From contig NZ_JOID01000016.1 of assembly GCF_000719865.1 (NCBI RefSeq), positions 1-64,000 on the forward strand: a DNA stretch of 64,000 bases. Reading direction: 5' to 3'. A program made the translations under genes and the position numbers. The DNA is from Streptomyces albus subsp. albus (GTDB taxonomy: Bacteria; Actinomycetota; Actinomycetes; Streptomycetales; Streptomycetaceae). Below, one piece after another: positions 33,269 through 40,506 of the stretch; the first letter of the stretch is position 1; each line of letters starts with the position of its first letter. The notes below the pieces were generated by a model, which was not told the DNA's origin, made no database searches, and saw only the letters and a list, made by a program, of their open reading frames with translations.

Positions 33269-33910
33269 ATGGACGCCGTACGCGTGGCCCTGCTCCGCGA
33301 AGTGCTCGCCGGGACCGCCTGGCTGGACGCCACCCGGCGGTTCGCCGGGGCGCTGCGCCACTGTGTCGATCCGCGCGGCGGCGGGCTGCTGCTGGTGGGG
33401 AGCCCGGAGTACGAGCCCTGGCATCTGGCCGCCCACCTCGACGACGAGGCCGCCTGGTCCGGCCTGCCGCAGCTCTCCCCCACGCTGGTGCGGCACCGGG
33501 TGCGGCCGGGAGAGCCCGCGCACCTGGCGGTCGGGCCGGCCCGGCTGGAGGCGGTGCGGCGGGGCGAGACCCTGCTGGTCGTCACGCCGGACGCACCGGG
33601 GGAACAGCTGCTGGAACGGGTGCGCGGCGCCCGCCGCGCCGGGGCGACCGTCCTGGCCATCGACGGCGGCGACCGGGACCTGCGGTCCCTGGCGCACGAG
33701 ACGCTGACCGCCCCGGAGACGGGGGCGGGGGCGGCGGGGGCGGCGGGGGCGGCGCCGGCCGCGGTGCTCGGCCTCGACACCGCGCAGCACCTGGTGAGCG
33801 CGGCGGCCGGGGAGAACGGCCTCCCCGGGCCGCGCGGCCGGCGCCGCTTCCGGGACCGGCTCTCCCGGCTGGCCGAGGAGCTGATGACTCCGCCGCCGGC
33901 CGGCTGGTAG
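33269..33910 (+). CDS. conserved hypothetical actinobacterial protein
   Basis: 213 residues starting MDAVRVALLREVLAGTAWLD. No known domain recognised. The middle reads GGGLLLVGSPEYEPWHLAAH and GETLLVVTPDAPGEQLLERV, an alternating alpha/beta pattern resembling a small Rossmann-type fold; GATVLAIDGGDRDLRSLAHE follows, then an Ala/Gly-rich loop and a basic C-terminus (RRRFRDRLSRLAEELM). CAGGAT seven bases before the ATG at 33269 could be a -10 for a leaderless message; ATG 33260 is the alternative. I have seen similar unnamed proteins upstream of map in Streptomyces. Confidence 0.7.
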   Translation: MDAVRVALLREVLAGTAWLDATRRFAGALRHCVDPRGGGLLLVGSPEYEPWHLAAHLDDEAAWSGLPQLSPTLVRHRVRPGEPAHLAVGPARLEAVRRGETLLVVTPDAPGEQLLERVRGARRAGATVLAIDGGDRDLRSLAHETLTAPETGAGAAGAAGAAPAAVLGLDTAQHLVSAAAGENGLPGPRGRRRFRDRLSRLAEELMTPPPAGW

Positions 33911-33975
33911 ACCGCCCGGGCGCCGTCCGCGCCGCGACCGCGGCGTCCGCACCCGTCGCGCCGTCCGTACCGTCC

Positions 33976-34027
33976 GGCCCCGGTTCGGCCCCGGTTCGGC
34001 CCCGGTTCAGCCCCGGCTCAGCCCCGG
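33976..34027. repeat. 11-bp tandem repeat at the end of a small gene
   Basis: GGCCCCGGTTC three times, then AGCCCCGGCTC and a partial fifth copy, period 11. The repeat overlaps the stop codon (34018-34020) of the leftward small gene; each unit read leftward contains a TGA or GAACC block. Low-complexity expansion, probably without function. Confidence 0.65.
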
Positions 34028-34263
34028 CCGCTGCCCGGGCCGTTCGCCGTCCCGTCGCCGTCGTGCCAGCGGGGGTCGGTCTCCCACTCGGCGTTGCGCT
34101 CCGCCGCCGTCTCCATCGCGTGCTCGGCCTCGGGCCGGGTCGCGTACGGGCCCATACGGTCCTTGGCCGGGCACTCGGGCCCCTCCTCGACCTTCCCGTG
34201 CTTCAGGCAGTAGTACCACTCCCCCGCCTTGCCGGCCGGACGGTTCCTGCTGAACAGCGCCAT
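34018..34263 (-). CDS. conserved small hypothetical protein (81 aa)
   Basis: Starts [20 protein letters not shown] after GAGGAGCCCTTCG; then [20 protein letters not shown] and [20 protein letters not shown]. The [10 protein letters not shown]...CPAK pair of cysteines with a histidine hints at a small metal-binding or SPOR-like fold, and the sequence pattern is well conserved in Streptomyces as far as I recall. No function known. The terminal residues fall in an 11-bp tandem repeat. Confidence 0.75.
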   Translation of the reverse strand: MALFSRNRPAGKAGEWYYCLKHGKVEEGPECPAKDRMGPYATRPEAEHAMETAAERNAEWETDPRWHDGDGTANGPGSGRG

Positions 34264-34364
34264 CGAAGGGCTCCTCTCCTCGCGGCGGCTCCCGGCCGCC
34301 GCCGGCGGCCGTCGGGCCGCTCTGCCGCTCATGTTGCCCGAGCGACCGCGGATACACTCGCGGC

Positions 34365-35222
34365 ATGTCTGGCCAGTCGCTGCTTGTCCCCGGGACGCTG
34401 TCCCCCCGCCGCTCCGTACCCGCCTCCATTCCGCGCCCCGAGTACGTGGGCAAGGACGCCCCCACCCCGTACACGGGCTCCGAGGTGCAGGACGCCGAAA
34501 CGATCGAGCGCATGCGGATCGCCGGGCGCATCGCGGCCCGCGCGATGGAGGAGGCCGCGAAGCACATCGCGCCGGGCGTCACCACCGACGAACTGGACCG
34601 CGTGGCGCACGAGTACATGTGCGACCACGGCGCCTACCCCTCGACCCTCGGCTACCGGGGCTACCCCAAGTCGCTCTGCGCGTCCGTCAACGAGGTCATC
34701 TGCCACGGCATCCCCGACTCGACCGTGCTGCGGGACGGGGACATCGTCAACCTCGACGTCACGGCCTACATCGGCGGCGTGCACGGCGACAACAACGCCA
34801 CCTACCTCTGCGGCGACGTGGACGAGGAGTCCCGGCTGCTGGTCGAGCGGACCCGGGAGGCGCTGAACCGCGCGATCAAGGCGGTGCGGCCGGGCCGGCA
34901 GATCAACGTCGTCGGGCGGGTCATCGAGTCGTACGCCAAGCGCTTCGGCTACGGCGTGGTCCGGGACTTCACCGGGCACGGCATCAACAGCTCGTTCCAC
35001 TCCGGCTTGATCGTCCCGCACTACGACAGCCCGCACGCGACCACGGTGATGCGGCCGGGGATGACCTTCACCATCGAGCCGATGCTGACGCTCGGCACCC
35101 ACGAGTACGACATGTGGGAGGACGGCTGGACCGTGGTCACCAAGGACCGGAAGCGGACAGCCCAGTTCGAGCACACGCTCGTGGTGACGGAGTCCGGCGC
35201 GGAGATACTGACGCTGCCCTGA
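34365..35222 (+). CDS. map: type I methionine aminopeptidase
   Basis: 285 residues. After an N-terminal extension ([20 protein letters not shown]) typical of the longer actinobacterial form, the pita-bread fold follows: [40 protein letters not shown] (metal D), [12 protein letters not shown] (metal D), [20 protein letters not shown] (H), [11 protein letters not shown] (E), [12 protein letters not shown] (E). It removes N-terminal methionine from new proteins. No ribosome site precedes the ATG, while TACACT ends six bases upstream, suggesting a leaderless message. A second map copy is usual elsewhere in Streptomyces, so this one may be dispensable. Confidence 0.95.
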   Translation: MSGQSLLVPGTLSPRRSVPASIPRPEYVGKDAPTPYTGSEVQDAETIERMRIAGRIAARAMEEAAKHIAPGVTTDELDRVAHEYMCDHGAYPSTLGYRGYPKSLCASVNEVICHGIPDSTVLRDGDIVNLDVTAYIGGVHGDNNATYLCGDVDEESRLLVERTREALNRAIKAVRPGRQINVVGRVIESYAKRFGYGVVRDFTGHGINSSFHSGLIVPHYDSPHATTVMRPGMTFTIEPMLTLGTHEYDMWEDGWTVVTKDRKRTAQFEHTLVVTESGAEILTLP

Positions 35223-35291
35223 CCGTGTGCCCCGGCCCGGGGCCCGCCGTGGCACGGCCCACCGGCGCCGCCGCCCACCGACCGCCGCCTT

Positions 35292-35325
35292 CACCGCCCG
35301 CCCGGAGAGCGCCGGGCGGGCGGTG
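35292..35325. terminator. map terminator hairpin
   Basis: CACCGCCCGCCCGG, loop AGAGCG, CCGGGCGGGCGGTG: a 14-bp perfect stem 70 bases after the map stop. The 35223-35631 gap otherwise contains the heme oxygenase promoter and no supported gene. Confidence 0.8.
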
Positions 35326-35464
35326 GCTCCGTTTGCGCAGTTGCGGCGGTTACGGCGGCCGCGGCGGTCTGCGGCGGGCCGGCGCGGGCCGCGTATCGGA
35401 CAGTGGGACGACCGGCGGAACGGCCGGCAGGACGGCCGGAAGTGACCGCGGGCGGACCCGCGGA

Positions 35465-35496
35465 TTTCCCGACAGCCCGTCGGGAAACGGTAGACT
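35465..35496 (+). promoter_or_regulatory. heme oxygenase promoter with overlapping 23-bp operator palindrome
   Basis: TTTCCCGAC, five-base spacer AGCCC, GTCGGGAAA: perfect 9-bp arms (35465-35487). TAGACT (35491-35496) follows at -10 distance, so the palindrome covers the -35 area, as expected for a repressor site. It does not resemble the AT-rich iron box of DmdR/Fur regulators. The predicted start is near 35503, giving a leader of about 130 bases before the ATC start. Confidence 0.6.
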
Positions 35497-35631
35497 CGGC
35501 CCCCGGGCCGGCGCGGAAGCGGGCCCGGAGCAGACCCGAGCAGACGCCAGCCGGCGCCCGCGCCTCCGCCGCACCCGCGCGGAGGGGCCACGGCGCACCG
35601 ACCCGCCCGCACCGGTCCCCGGAGGCCCGCC

Positions 35632-36312
35632 ATCGACGCCCCCAGCAGCATCCCGTTCTCGGCCCTGATCCGCAGCGCCTCGCAGGCGCAGCACACCGAG
35701 GCCGAGAACTCCTCCTTCGTCGGTGACATGCTCGCCGGCCGGCTGGGCGTGGAGGCATACGCCCTTTACACCGAGCAGTTGTGGTTCGTCTACCGGGCCC
35801 TGGAGGAGCCGGCGGACGCGCTCGCCGGCGACCCGGTCGCAGGACCGTTTCTCCGCACGGAGCTGCGGCGGGTACCCGAGCTGGAACGCGACCTCGACCA
35901 CCTCGGGGGCCCCGGCCGGCGCGCCGCCGCCGTTCCCCTGCCCGCCACCGCCGCCTACGCCGCGCGGATCACCGAGGTCGCGCGGGAGTGGCCCGCGGGC
36001 TATGTGGCCCACCACTACACCCGCTACCTCGGCGATCTCAGCGGCGGCCAGATCATCCGCTCCGCCGCGGAGAAGACCTGGGGTTTCGCGCGCAAGGGCG
36101 ACGGCGTGCGGTTCTACGTCTTCGAGGGGATCGGCAATCCGGCCGCCTTCAAGCGGGAGTACCGGGAACTGCTGGACGCCCTGCCCGTGGACGACGCGGA
36201 GAAGGAGCGCGTGGTGGACGAGTGCCGGCTCGCCTTCACCCTGAACACGGCGCTCTTCCGGGAGCTGGGTGACCACTTCGCGCGGCGCGCGGAGGACTCG
36301 CTCAGCGCGTGA
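35632..36312 (+). CDS. hmuO: heme oxygenase, apparently with an ATC start codon
   Basis: 226 residues if started at ATC 35632, which has an ideal GGAGG six bases upstream. From there the protein reads IDAPSSIPFSALIRSASQAQ, HTEAENSSFVGDMLAGRLGV; H21 (AQHTEAE) is the proximal heme ligand, and the distal helix is RYLGDLSGGQIIRSAA. It opens heme to biliverdin, iron and CO. The first ATG (35728, residue 33) would delete the proximal ligand and first helix; no ATG, GTG or TTG exists in frame upstream back to the previous stop. So either ATC is used or the base is a mutation or sequencing error. A palindrome-controlled promoter lies 130 bases upstream. Confidence 0.85.
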   Translation: MDAPSSIPFSALIRSASQAQHTEAENSSFVGDMLAGRLGVEAYALYTEQLWFVYRALEEPADALAGDPVAGPFLRTELRRVPELERDLDHLGGPGRRAAAVPLPATAAYAARITEVAREWPAGYVAHHYTRYLGDLSGGQIIRSAAEKTWGFARKGDGVRFYVFEGIGNPAAFKREYRELLDALPVDDAEKERVVDECRLAFTLNTALFRELGDHFARRAEDSLSA

Positions 36313-36552
36313 GCCCCGCGCCGGCGGGCGCACTCAAGCCGGGCCTCCGCGCCCCTATATCATTTCCGGCGCTGTGACGGCAGCGCAGGGTGGGTCTTCA
36401 CGCCAAGAAGTGAATTTCAGGGATATCCCCGAGCAAAGTTCTTCAAACGGCAGCGGACGTACAGACGTTTGCCATACGGTCAGTCGTACGCAGGCGTGTG
36501 GCCTTTGGGGAAGGGTACGCGCGCCGTCACGGTCGCGTTGCCAGGGGGGTTC

Positions 36553-38034
36553 ATGCGGCATATTGGTGTGTCCAAGACCAGATCGGCGCCAACCTCCGGC
36601 GTCCGCGAAGGGGGGTCACCGCACCGTCCGCGCAGCGGCAAGGCGCGGTGGTACTTACCCGCGGCGCTGGCCACCGACATCCTGGGGGCCGCGCTTCCCG
36701 TGACCCTCGTCTTCGCCGGTACGGGGCAGCCGCATCCCGTACCGGCGGCTCTCGTCGCGGCGGCTCTGTGGACCGTGGTCCGCGCCGCCCGCCACCGCTA
36801 TGGCTCCGAGGCCCTCGGCGAATCGCGCGGCGTGATACCCGCGCTCCACGACTGGCTGACGCTGCTCGGCCTGCTGGCGGTGGTCCGCATCGCGGCCGGC
36901 GAGACCTCCGATCCCATGACGGCCCTGGCGGCGCTCTCCGCGGCCCCGCTGCTGGCCACCCTCTGCGGCAGGGCAACCCACCGGCATCTGACGCGGCAGC
37001 GCCGCTCCGCGCAGTCGGTGCACCGGGTGCTGGTGATCGGTGAACCGGCCGCCGCCGACGAGGTGGTGGAGCGGCTCGCCTCCCGTACCGACCACGCCTA
37101 TGTGGTGACCGGGGTGGTCCCGGTCGGGGGCGCTCTGCTGACCTCCGGGGTGCCCGCGCCGGCCCGGATCGGCTCCGCGCCGCCCGCGCGGGGCGAGCAG
37201 GACTGGGTTCCGGTCCTGGGCGCCGCCGAGCAACTGGCCGCGGATCTCGTGCTGGTGGCGCCCGGCCCGCGGATCAGCGGGGAGCGGCTGCGCCGGCTGT
37301 CCTGGGCACTGCAGGACGCGGGGCTGCCGCTGGCCCTGGCGCCGGGGCTGACGGATGTGGCGCCGCGGCGCCTGCGGACCAGCACGGTCGCCGGGCTGTC
37401 GCTGCTGCACATCGCCCCGCCGCACCGCCGGGGCCCGCAGACGGCGCTCAAGGCGGCGCTGGACCGCGCCGGCGCGGCGCTCGGCCTGCTGCTGCTCGCA
37501 CCGGTGTACGGACTGCTGGCCCTGGTGATACGGCTGGACTCCCGGGGGCCGGTGCTGCACCGGCAGACCCGGACCGGTCTGGACGGCAAGCCGTTCACCA
37601 TGTGGAAGTTCCGCACCATGGTCGCGGACGCCGAGCAGCGGCGGGCGGAGCTGTCCGCCGCCAACGAGCAGGACGGCCCGCTGTTCAAGATGCGCCGCGA
37701 CCCCCGGGTGACCCGGGTGGGCCGGTGGCTGCGGCGCAGCTCGCTGGACGAGCTGCCGCAGCTGGTGAACGTGCTGCGCGGCGAGATGTCGCTGGTCGGC
37801 CCGCGTCCGCCGCTGCCCGACGAGGTGGCGCAGTACGACGAGGTGGCGATGCGGCGGCTGGCGGTCAAGCCGGGGCTCACCGGCCTCTGGCAGATCAGCG
37901 GCCGGTCCGACCTGTCCTGGGACGAGAGCGTGGCGCTGGATCTGCGCTACGCCGACAACTGGTCCCTCCGCGGCGATCTCGATCTGCTCGCCCGTACGTT
38001 CCGCGCCGTCGTCGACGGACGCGGAGCGTACTGA
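36553..38034 (+). CDS. polyprenyl glycosylphosphotransferase initiating exopolysaccharide
   Basis: 493 residues. Several N-terminal membrane helices (YLPAALATDILGAALPVTLV, WLTLLGLLAVVRIAAG), a central Rossmann-like region (HRVLVIGEPAAADEVVERLA), one more helix (AGAALGLLLLAPVYGLLALV), then the catalytic bacterial sugar transferase domain: DSRGPVLHRQTRTGLDGKPF, MWKFRTMVADAEQR, RRSSLDELPQLVNVLRGEMS, LVGPRPPLPDEV, KPGLTGLWQISGRSDLSWDE. This WbaP/CpsE-type enzyme puts the first sugar-phosphate on undecaprenyl phosphate. ATG 36553 follows AGGGGGGTTC. It is the first gene of the glycan cluster, with 240 bases of less GC-rich control region upstream. Confidence 0.93.
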   Translation: MRHIGVSKTRSAPTSGVREGGSPHRPRSGKARWYLPAALATDILGAALPVTLVFAGTGQPHPVPAALVAAALWTVVRAARHRYGSEALGESRGVIPALHDWLTLLGLLAVVRIAAGETSDPMTALAALSAAPLLATLCGRATHRHLTRQRRSAQSVHRVLVIGEPAAADEVVERLASRTDHAYVVTGVVPVGGALLTSGVPAPARIGSAPPARGEQDWVPVLGAAEQLAADLVLVAPGPRISGERLRRLSWALQDAGLPLALAPGLTDVAPRRLRTSTVAGLSLLHIAPPHRRGPQTALKAALDRAGAALGLLLLAPVYGLLALVIRLDSRGPVLHRQTRTGLDGKPFTMWKFRTMVADAEQRRAELSAANEQDGPLFKMRRDPRVTRVGRWLRRSSLDELPQLVNVLRGEMSLVGPRPPLPDEVAQYDEVAMRRLAVKPGLTGLWQISGRSDLSWDESVALDLRYADNWSLRGDLDLLARTFRAVVDGRGAY

Positions 38035-38122
38035 GCGAAGGGGTGCCGGGAGTGCGCGAGGTGAGCAGCGGGTGAGGGGCCGGCCGGGCGGGGAGCATCG
38101 CACGGGCCGGGGACGCCGGGGC

Positions 38123-39073
38123 TCAGGCCGCGGCGCCGGCGCGCCAGTCGGCGTAGACGGCCGCGATGCCGTCGCGGAGCGGGATGCGCGGCTTCCAGCC
38201 GAGGGCGGAGATCCGGGAGATGTCGAGGAGCTTGCGCGGGGTGCCGTCGGGCTTGCCGGCGTCGAAGGCGATACGGCCCGGGTAGCCGGTCACCTCCCGG
38301 ACGGTCTCGGCGAGTTCTCGGATCGTCAGGTCCTCGCCGCAGCCGACGTTGACGGGGTCGTCGCCGTCGTAGGAGCGCAGCAGCACCGCGCAGGCGGCGG
38401 CGAGATCGTCCACGTGCAGGAACTCGCGGCGCGGGGTGCCGGTGCCCCAGAGGGTGACCTCGGGAGCGCCGGTCTCCTTCGCCTCGTGGAAGCGGCGGAT
38501 CAGGGCGGGCAGGACGTGCGAGGTCTCCAGGTCGAAGTTGTCGCCGGGGCCGTAGAGGTTGGTCGGCATGGCGGAGATGTAGGAGGCCCCGTACTGCCGC
38601 CGGTAGGACCGGATCTGGGTGATCCCGGCGATCTTGGCGAGGGCGTACGGCTCGTTGGTCGGCTCCAGCGGGCCGGTGAGCAGGGCGTCCTCCCGGATCG
38701 GCTGGGGGGCGAGCTTCGGATAGATGCAGGAGGAGCCGAGGAAGAGCAGCCGGCCGGTGCCCGCCGCGTGGGCGCCCGCGATGACGCTGAGCTGGATGCG
38801 GAGGTTGTCCTCCAGGAACTGCACCGGATAGGTGCTGTTGGCCATGATGCCGCCGACCTTGGCGGCGGCCAGCACCACGGCGTCCGGCCGGATGTCGCGC
38901 AGAAAGCGTTCGGTGCGCGCGGCGTCGCGCAGATCGAGTCGGTCCCGGTCGCGGGTGACGACCTCGTGGCCGTCGGCGGTGAGGCGGCGCGCCACCGCCG
39001 ATCCGACCAGGCCGCGGTGGCCCGCCACGAATATCCGGGCCGTCGCCGGCAGCAGCTCATGCGTCTGGGTCAT
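38123..39073 (-). CDS. fcl: GDP-L-fucose synthase
   Basis: 316 residues. SDR Rossmann motif [30 protein letters not shown] (catalytic serine region), then [20 protein letters not shown] (YxxxK), [20 protein letters not shown] and [15 protein letters not shown]. It epimerises and reduces GDP-4-keto-6-deoxymannose, the product of the divergent gmd gene, to GDP-L-fucose. The ATG at 39073 is placed at the start of the fold. It is convergent with the initiating transferase and divergent from gmd, sharing 136 bases of control region. Confidence 0.95.
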   Translation of the reverse strand: MTQTHELLPATARIFVAGHRGLVGSAVARRLTADGHEVVTRDRDRLDLRDAARTERFLRDIRPDAVVLAAAKVGGIMANSTYPVQFLEDNLRIQLSVIAGAHAAGTGRLLFLGSSCIYPKLAPQPIREDALLTGPLEPTNEPYALAKIAGITQIRSYRRQYGASYISAMPTNLYGPGDNFDLETSHVLPALIRRFHEAKETGAPEVTLWGTGTPRREFLHVDDLAAACAVLLRSYDGDDPVNVGCGEDLTIRELAETVREVTGYPGRIAFDAGKPDGTPRKLLDISRISALGWKPRIPLRDGIAAVYADWRAGAAA

Positions 39074-39209
39074 GTCCCGGATTCTGCCAGGGCATTCGGC
39101 GCGTAGCACACCAAACCAGGAAACCGCGCACGGCACACGGGCACCGGGCCCCGCGCCGACCAGAGGGGCCGTACCGCCGTACGGCCCCGTCCCGAGGGGG
39201 AGAAGACCG

Positions 39210-40280
39210 TTGAGCGAGAACGAGAACGACACCGGCACCGGCACGGGCACCGGCACATCGCGGCGCGGGGGCAGAACCGCGCTGATCACCGGCGTCACCG
39301 GGCAGGACGGCTCGTATCTGGCCGAACTGCTGCTGTCGAAGGGCTACACCGTCCACGGCCTGATCCGCCGGTCCTCGTCCTTCAACACCGAGCGTCTGGA
39401 CCACATCTACCAGGGCCCGCAGGAGCCGGGCCGCACCCTCGTCCTGCACCACGCGGACCTGTCGGACGGGGTGGCGCTCGTCAACCTGCTCCGCGATCTG
39501 CGGCCGGACGAGGTCTACAACCTGGGCGCGCAGTCGCACGTGCGGGTCTCCTTCGACGCCCCGCTCTACACCGGCGACGTGACGGGCATGGGCTCCCTGC
39601 GGCTGCTGGAGGCCATCCGCGCCAGCGGCATCGACACGCGGATCTACCAGGCCTCCTCCTCGGAGATGTTCGGCTCCGCCCCGCCGCCGCAGAACGAGCG
39701 GACGCCGTTCCACCCGCGCAGCCCGTACGGCTGCGCCAAGGTCTTCGGCTACTGGGCGACCGTCAACTACCGCGAGGCGTACGGCCTCTACGCGGTCAAC
39801 GGCATCCTCTTCAACCACGAGTCGCCGCGCCGGGGCGAGACCTTCGTGACCCGCAAGATCACCCGCGCGGTCGCCCGGATCAAGGCTGGCCTGCAGGACC
39901 GGCTCTACCTCGGCAATCTCGACGCGGTGCGGGACTGGGGCTACGCCCCGGAGTACGTCGAGGCGATGTGGCGGATGCTCCAGCGCGACGAGCCGGACGA
40001 CTACGTGGTGGCGACCGGGCAGGCCGGCAGCGTGCGGGAGTTCACGGAGACGGCGTTCGCCGCCGCCGGGCTGGACTGGTCCGAGCACGTCCGCTTCGAC
40101 CCCAAGTACGAACGGCCGAGCGAGGTCGACGCGCTCATCGGGGACGCCTCCAAGGCCGAGTCGCTGCTGGGGTGGAAGCCGCGGGTGATGTGGCCGGAAC
40201 TCGCCGGGATCATGGTGGACGCCGACCGGACCCAGCTGGAGTCGGAGCTCTCCGGCACCGCCGTGCGGATCGACCGCTGA
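39210..40280 (+). CDS. gmd: GDP-mannose 4,6-dehydratase
   Basis: 356 residues with a TTG start at 39210 after GAGGGGGAGAAGACCG; no ATG or GTG fits the N-terminus. A Thr/Gly repeat ([12 protein letters not shown]) precedes the SDR core: [75 protein letters not shown] (catalytic S/E), [20 protein letters not shown] (YxxxK variant), [16 protein letters not shown]. It makes GDP-4-keto-6-deoxymannose for the divergent fcl. Pairing of gmd and fcl indicates that L-fucose is a component of the glycan built by this cluster. Confidence 0.95.
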   Translation: MSENENDTGTGTGTGTSRRGGRTALITGVTGQDGSYLAELLLSKGYTVHGLIRRSSSFNTERLDHIYQGPQEPGRTLVLHHADLSDGVALVNLLRDLRPDEVYNLGAQSHVRVSFDAPLYTGDVTGMGSLRLLEAIRASGIDTRIYQASSSEMFGSAPPPQNERTPFHPRSPYGCAKVFGYWATVNYREAYGLYAVNGILFNHESPRRGETFVTRKITRAVARIKAGLQDRLYLGNLDAVRDWGYAPEYVEAMWRMLQRDEPDDYVVATGQAGSVREFTETAFAAAGLDWSEHVRFDPKYERPSEVDALIGDASKAESLLGWKPRVMWPELAGIMVDADRTQLESELSGTAVRIDR

Positions 40281-40506
40281 CATGACGGGCCGCCGGCCGG
40301 GCGCGGGCCGGAGTCCGGCCGTCGGGCTTCCCCGGCCCGGCGCCGGCCCGGCCGTGGCGCGCCCCGGGATGTGCAACGGCCAACAAACGGCAATGAGTTC
40401 AACCGAAGTGGTGACCGGTGCGACGCCAACGGCTTACTCTCGCCAGCTAAGGCGGCCGCTGGGCCGCGTCGGGGAATGCACGGAATGCACAGCCCGGGGG
40501 GGGCAC

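Noticed and set aside
36313..36552. Small gene in the AT-richer leader before the glycan cluster
   Set aside because: The in-frame extension to 36469 has no family similarity and the GGGGGG ribosome site points to ATG 36553; the segment is more likely a control region.
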